Source of the DNA: Rhyacophila brunnea | Lineage: Eukaryota > Arthropoda > Insecta > Trichoptera > Rhyacophilidae | NCBI GenBank assembly: GCA_022495005.1 | Contig: JAGYXB010002071.1 | Coordinates: forward strand, 802,440-866,439 | Length of the DNA stretch: 64,000 nucleotides | Direction: 5' to 3' | Shown: positions 58,868 to 64,000 of the stretch, one piece after another | Position numbering within the stretch: the stretch's first letter is position 1 | Layout: each line of letters opens with the position of its first letter | Made by a program: the position numbers and the translations under genes | Notes under the pieces: model-generated | What the model was told of the DNA's origin: nothing | The model's input: the letters and a program-made list of their open reading frames with translations, nothing else | Database searches by the model: none

Positions 58868-61800
58868 CTAGCTGACCCGGCGAACTTCATATCGCCTCAG
58901 AATCAATAATCTTGTGTTAACTTATTTGCTGAATTAAAATACTCAAAATGAATTAAGTTCAATAAATGTGCAAAAATCAGATCAACATGAAATAGATTAG
59001 ATAGGTACCTAGTTTTGGTTGGTTCAGATTTCGAAGCATGATAACTACCAAGTCAATCTTCAGTTGTAAATTGTGCGGTGGCAAGCCAGGCAGATCCAAT
59101 AAGTTTAAAAATTCAGTTGGATAGTTGGTTGCTTCTTCTTCGTTTATTATACAGTCAATAGATTTGAAGGAATGCATTGGACCAACGATTTGATTTTGAA
59201 TTTTGGAGTTTAAGTGATCCACATCTTTGTTCTTTGCCGAAAAAATTGCTCGTTCACTCAACCAATTGTGATTTTTGTGGTTAGCAATGATGTTTGGGAA
59301 CACTTTGTTGATGAGGTCGTCCTTCGCTGAGACGAAATTAAAAAATTCGGCGGATACGAAATCAATCCGTTCGATTCGTCGACAGGAACACGGCAGTTAG
59401 TTACCGATAGTCAGCAATTGCTTAGAGAAATCGTCGGCAGATGGATCGTTTAGCAATGCAACTCGCATGTTCGTCGTCAGCCGAAGTTTCTTCACATAGC
59501 GCCACAGAGTCTATGATTTGAGGCAAGCGTTCATTTCATCGGGAGCGGTCGATTTTGGAATGACTGGTAGTGTTTGGCAGAAATTGCCAGATAGTAGAAT
59601 CATTGCGCCACCAAAACATCTTGAGTAATTGCGCAGATCTTTCATAGTTCGATTGAGTGCTGCCAATGCGCATTTGTGCGCCATTATGCATTCATCCCAG
59701 GTGATGATTTTACTTGCTACCAAAACTTTGGCCATTGCTGAGTGTTTCGCAATACTGCTTGTCGGTGTTTCAGTCAGTTGAAGGTTTAACGGCAATTTCA
59801 AGGCGAATGAGCCGTTCGGCAACGTGGCCGCTATCCCAGAAGAAGCAACTGCTACAGAAATTTTGGATCTCGCACGAACAGTGGCCAAAATCAATGTCAT
59901 GAGAAATGTCTTCCCAGTTCCACCAGGCGCATCGAGGAAAAATAAACCACCATTTCCATCATCAATTGCCTTCATTAACGTATCGTACACTTCCTTCTGT
60001 TTGGGGTTCAACATTAGTACATTCGATCAAACCGATATGTTCAATGCATCTTGATCATATTCACGTTCACGTTCCAATTCTCGATTAAAAGCGTCATTCA
60101 TTCCACGATCATTTGTTGGCATTCCTAACTTGACTAACAAACTGCCGCACATGAGATAACACATGTCTTCGATCAAAAGCAAAGCCTGGTTATGTATTTC
60201 CTCATTCACTTCGAGATCGGGATTCTCTGAACTGACACAAATTCGATGTAAAATGTCTTCTGACATGTCATCCTTGTACTTGTTCCACAGCTCAGGTGGA
60301 GTTGATGGGAAGCATGTCGAAATAATGATAGCAAATAATGTGCGTATCTGACTTGGAGATGCAGAAACAAATGCTTTAGCGATTGTCATGTCCCAATGAG
60401 TATCATTTTCAAGCAAATTGAGCTTTTGACATGCAGCACGAAATGTTGGGTACACTACACCATTGACATTTCGAAGTGATTCAAATGATGTCGGCCCACG
60501 AACATTTACCAGCAACAACTGCAAGTAGAATCATTCGCCATTCTTCAGATGAACTGTGCAAATGCGACCAAGAGCATCAGTAGAATGCACATCCGGGTGA
60601 TCAGGAACCGCATCGCCTTGCTTCCGACGTTAAAATTTCTTCGATGAAGCGTTCCAAGTGTAATAACGTGGCATCTTAGAGTAGAACGACGTTCGTGCAA
60701 ACGGATCGCTTTGGCAAATAGAAAAAAAACTGGTCAATGTTGGCGCTGGAGATATTTCAGCACGTTGAGCAACATTCGATGCGTTGAAATAAACTTGTTG
60801 ACCATTCTTCAGATGCACCGCCAAATGTACAGCAGTGGGATGACGTTCATGAATGGGAAATGAGAGAATACGCCAAATTGCTTCATTGCAGCTCACATAT
60901 CGACCAACTTTATAGTGCGTGATTTCATCGTTGGTATTGGGAGTTTGAACGCCAAAAACTACAATATCGCTGCCTTTGGTGACATATTTGCAGATGTATT
61001 TGATGGACTTCACTGAATTGCAAAACTCCACGTTGCAATGCGCCTTGAATGTTTTGAAAAAAAGTGGCGAATACGGAACAATCCAAGTGTTGTCGACTAC
61101 GATATCGTTTCACTTCATTTTCGTTGTGATAGTTTTACCGTTATCATTGGGTGATCGACGCCGATACAGTGGATAACCATCATTGGCAGTGATAGTCTCC
61201 GCCGTTAAACTTCATGGATAACGCTTGGAACACTTGCCGTCGACCATGCACGGTGATTGGGGGTTGATGGCGCCACACTGTTCAATGAATCATGTAAGAA
61301 ATTACAACATCATGCAGGTCTGGATCGGTTTCGGGATCAGGAATCTCGGCACATATGATGTCATCTTTTTGGTCTGGTCGAATTCTTTCGACTCACCAAA
61401 TAAGAATGTATGCATGCGGCAAGCTTTGTTTTTGTCATTCAATTGAATACATCCAGCATCGAGTATCCCCAAAGACGCGATGATTAACAATGTAGTTCAT
61501 CAGCGACAGGATTTTTTGTTTAAACACACGTGCGGTGATGTCGTGCCGATCACTTGATGTTTGTCCGGGGGTAGCAGTTGAACAATTTCTATTCATTTCG
61601 GATTTCATGTAAAGGTGATGAATAGATCTGGACGACCGTAATGACGACCGTAATGATGAACATATGTCATTGCATCTTGCGCATATTCATGCATATGACG
61701 ATTTTAAGCAATCGACGAAATCGCAGCAAATAGTTGTCAGCATTTTGACGAATCATCAAATGATAAACACTGGAAAATTAATCACATAATTCAAAATTAC

Positions 61801-62493
61801 ATAATGAAGCACTTATCGATGCACACACAATCACAAATTTGATAACCTCACAAAGTGAACATCTTCAAAGGCAACTTACCGTTTGAAAATCACGATCGAA
61901 ATAGCTATTCTAGCACCTAGCTGGTAATCGGCTCGATTATTCACGTAGATCGATTGTCGAATGAAGTTCGAATGATGGTTTTTGAAATTGGTAGGTAAAT
62001 AATGAGCAATACCAGCAATGAGATCATGTAATTTTATCCTTGGCTTTATTTTTGGACGCTGTCGACGAAGTAAAAAAGATTCAGGCAGGACAACTTCCTC
62101 CAAAATTCACCGGAGTATACAACAAAGTCTTTCGGGATTATCTGACGATGAACTGAATCAACTGTCAGAGGATAGATAATGCACACAACGCCTTTCATTT
62201 GTTTGTTTGTTTCTTGTTTATTCTTTCTGTCATGTATCGTTGTATATGGATTTAAATTTTTTGTGATTTTCGAATGCGCGAGGTCATTTTTCAAAATGTC
62301 AAAATGTATGAGAAAATGAATTGTCTTCATAATGTATTTTTTCCGTGATTTATCCGATATTTTAATAGTTATTCTGCTATTCCGAGCGGAGACAAATCTA
62401 ACAAATCAAAGATCATAAAAATCGGTCCAGCCGTTCTCGAGTTATAAATGGTGTAACTAACCCGACTTTGTTTTATATATAAGTAAGTATAGA
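58868..62493 (-). mobile_element. Helitron, degenerate, both termini present
   Basis: On the minus strand it begins TCTATACTTACTTATATATA (5' TC) and ends GGTCAGCTAG (3' CTAG, fitting CTRR). A GGCGA/TCGCC hairpin lies 7 nt before the end. The flanking bases are A before TC and T after CTAG, the Helitron A|T insertion rule with no target duplication. It carries Rep and PIF1-type helicase remains on the minus strand. Length 3626 bp is short for an autonomous Helitron, so internal sequence is lost. Confidence 0.9.
58977..61720 (-). pseudogene. Helitron Rep/helicase pseudogene
   Basis: Reading on the minus strand: Rep part with EYAQDAMTYVHHYGR, GRPDLFITFT (about 61610-61639) and the HUH region at about 61408-61423, where the second His reads Tyr (LPHAY). 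Then come KYICKYVTKGSD and GRYVSCNEAIWRILSFPIHE (61031-60630), a linker with DDMSEDILHRICV, and the helicase. Motif I is APGGTGKT (about 59907-59924), motif Ia SSGIAATLP, motif II ITWDECIM, motif III LLSGNFCQTLPV. The B-family-like NYPTEFLNLLDLPGLPPHN ends near 59000. The last helicase motifs (NKSQGQ type) are deleted. Several TGG codons read TGA, and frameshifts separate the blocks, so no protein is made. Confidence 0.9.
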
Positions 62494-62784
62494 TATTAGC
62501 GATGGCACATAGAGCATTTTCTGCAATCTCACTCTTTTTTCTGTTATCGTTGCTACACTATCATGTTGTTTCGATTTTTCAGGTAGGTAGAATAATATTA
62601 TGTAGGTACTTACTTATGTTTTCGGTATTGCAAACCGAGCCGCCTTACACCATACTCGGTGAAGCCCTATTACGAAGTGCCGTGGTACAGAAAGGGACAG
62701 AGAATTAAAGAAACGAAAATAATTTTATAATATTTATAATATAAGTAACAAAAAATCGGTGTGTGTACTTATGGTCGCGCGTTA
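62494..62784. other. No gene seen
   Basis: Spacer between the Helitron 5' end and the foldback element. A short plus-strand frame at 62502-62708 has a hydrophobic start but no recognisable domain. Confidence 0.4.
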
Positions 62785-63078
62785 GAAGTTATACTTCTTT
62801 GGCGAAACAAAACAAAAACAAAACTTGTGATAAACTAGATTTTTTGACTAGCTCTTAATTATCTTGTTAAATTACACACTCAAGAAAAAGGACCGCTTAT
62901 TGGAACGCCGTCGGTTTATTTCTATACACGTTAATTTATATTACTAACTGACGTTTATTCGTCTGTTTACGTACGGAATTACAAATGGCCGACAATAATA
63001 AATTCGCTGCCTAGGCAACGGAACAATTCTAAACCATAACATTAAACTGTATAATCGTCACGATTGCAGTATCATTTA

Positions 63079-63150
63079 CTGTGGCGTAAAGGTAGTGCGT
63101 TCGGCTGATAACCAAACAATCAATCGGTGGTTCAAATCCAATCGAGTGCG
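63079..63150 (+). tRNA. tRNA-like sequence, Ile(GAT)-like, probably pseudogene
   Basis: GTGGCGTAAAGGTAGTGCG provides an A-box-like start. TTCGG-CTGATAA-CCAAA gives an anticodon arm with U33 and GAT, but one stem mismatch. GGTTCAAATCC is a good B box with an imperfect T stem. A T8 run, a pol III terminator, follows directly. It lies inside a repeat, so a tRNA-derived segment of a mobile element is likelier than a functional gene. Confidence 0.4.
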
Positions 63151-63182
63151 TTTTTTTTGTGTGAAAAAATAAATTATGTGTT

Positions 63183-63686
63183 AAGCCTCAATTACATCGA
63201 GCTTCTTTACGAGCTGTTTATTGGCGTATTTACAATCTGCCTGTAAAGTCGCCTTGTGTAATCATCGAATAAGCTAATAAGCAGGTTGTAAACACTCTAC
63301 CGAGAAAAGTTGAAAGCCGGTCAACTTTACACGCTATACGCCGACGTGTGGGCCTACTGCGTCTGCGCAGTAGAGCGCAGTACCAACCTCCCGGTAAAAA
63401 AACGAACTACGTTCTGTCAAAATAGTCACTAGCTTGTGGCTTCTCAGCGAATGGAAAGTTTTGTGTGTAATCATCAAATCGCAGTAGCTATCAGACGTTT
63501 TTTTACCGGGATGTTGCTACTGCGCCGGCGTGTAGCGTGTAAAGCTGACCGGCATTCAACTTTTCTCGGTAGAGTGTTTACAACCTGCTTGTTAGCTTAT
63601 TCGATGATTACACTGGACGACTTTACAGGCAGATTATAAATTCGCCAGCAAACAGTTCGTAAAGAAGCTCAATGTAATTGACGCTT
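63183..63686. repeat. Foldback repeat, copy 2, full arms
   Basis: AAGCCTCAATTACAT at the left pairs with ATGTAATTGACGCTT at the right. Pairing continues through AGCTTCTTTACGA, TTTACAATCTGCCTGTAAAG and ACCGAGAAAAGTTGAA. The loop region contains GTTCTGTCAAAATAGTCACT shared with copy 1. Confidence 0.75.
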
Positions 63687-63745
63687 TCACGCCAAAAATA
63701 CGCTCTGATCTGATTTCCCAAACGCGCCAAAAGAAGTATAACTTC

Positions 63746-64000
63746 ACAAAAAATTAGGTAGGTACTTACCTACTACAAAAATACAACACGACACTGGTAG
63801 GTACCTATTGAGGTAGGTATGTTAGTATTTTTTGTCAAACAATATTTCATTAAAAAGAAACTTACCTATTCAAAAAATGTAAGCAATGCCCTCGATTTTG
63901 ATTTGAAGTGGAATTTCTTAAATTCATAGTACTTATATTATTCTTTCGTGAGAAACTAAAAACCTACCTATACATTTTCAATCGAAAACTATAATTTTTT
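63746..64000. other. No gene; GTAGGTACCTAC-rich end
   Basis: AT-rich sequence with several GTAGGTAC/GTACCTAC words of the kind spread throughout the window. Nothing else seen. Confidence 0.4.

Larger units (their letters stand above)
62785..63745 (-). mobile_element. Large element with GAAGTTATACTTC termini and an internal foldback
   Basis: The ends GAAGTTATACTTCTTTGGCG and CGCCAAAAGAAGTATAACTT are inverted over about 20 bp. Inside are a segment shared with 56706-57066, a tRNA-like sequence and a second inverted repeat (63183-63686) with arms of about 180-200 bp. No transposase is seen. The target duplication is unclear, so the superfamily is undetermined. Confidence 0.6.

Noticed and set aside
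1..64000. CRISPR arrays, bacterial operons, phage genes, rRNA
   Set aside because: No spaced direct-repeat arrays, no compact gene clusters and no rRNA-like sequence; the window is eukaryotic throughout.

Overview
This window is AT-rich, non-coding-dominated insect DNA. Genes are sparse, introns appear very long, GT-AG exon borders are visible, and transposons are dense. The dispersed GTAGGTAYCTAC-type words and the RTE-like 3' ends with TCATCATCA tails fit Lepidoptera best. A hemipteran such as an aphid is not excluded. Nothing suggests a prokaryote: there are no operons, ribosome binding sites or CRISPR.

Host genes. The only convincing host coding signals are short exons on the minus strand. 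A first coding exon (58189-58043) and a second (57938-57846) join in phase across a 104-nt intron and start a protein with SUMO-consensus-like motifs. A candidate exon lies at 22054-21927. An 86-nt exon at 6227-6142 encodes a piece resembling the PH region of a syntrophin. Whether these belong to one gene is open, because the phases of the last two do not join directly. Most of the window is therefore probably intron.

Mobile elements make up most of the recognisable content. (1) Three irritans-type mariner copies: 31554-32856 with an intact D,D34D transposase, and two broken copies at 51875-53174 and 54826-56108 in opposite orientations. (2) hAT elements with 8-bp target duplications or matching termini: 17031-17879 and 30194-31272 carry transposase N-terminal fragments; 23651-24217, 39013-39746, 41614-41813 and 45107-45640 are non-autonomous; a further MITE at 19104 is nested. 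(3) PIF/Harbinger-type foldback MITEs with TTA/TAA duplications at 7259-7475, 10546-10886 and 46586-46902. (4) A degenerate Helitron, 58868-62493, with both termini and Rep/helicase remains. (5) Penelope-like foldback sequences at 5232-5672 and 19191-19381 with hammerhead-ribozyme-like cores. (6) 3' remnants of RTE-like and other non-LTR retrotransposons at 12175-12741, 23781-23890, 35544-35610, 36448-36960, 38936-39920 (split) and 53205-53850. (7) Two tRNA-headed SINE families, several unclassified foldbacks and a three-copy 0.45-0.5 kb repeat.

Layout. 1-16 kb: intron-like DNA with scattered MITEs. 16-24 kb: hAT elements and a nested insertion. 24-30 kb: mostly featureless. 30-33.4 kb: hAT, mariner, SINE and foldback in series. 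33-43 kb: retrotransposon remnants and MITEs. 43-51 kb: sparse. 51.8-56.3 kb: mariner pair around an RTE relic. 56.7-63.7 kb: the host 5' exons and the Helitron, bracketed by two related foldback repeats.
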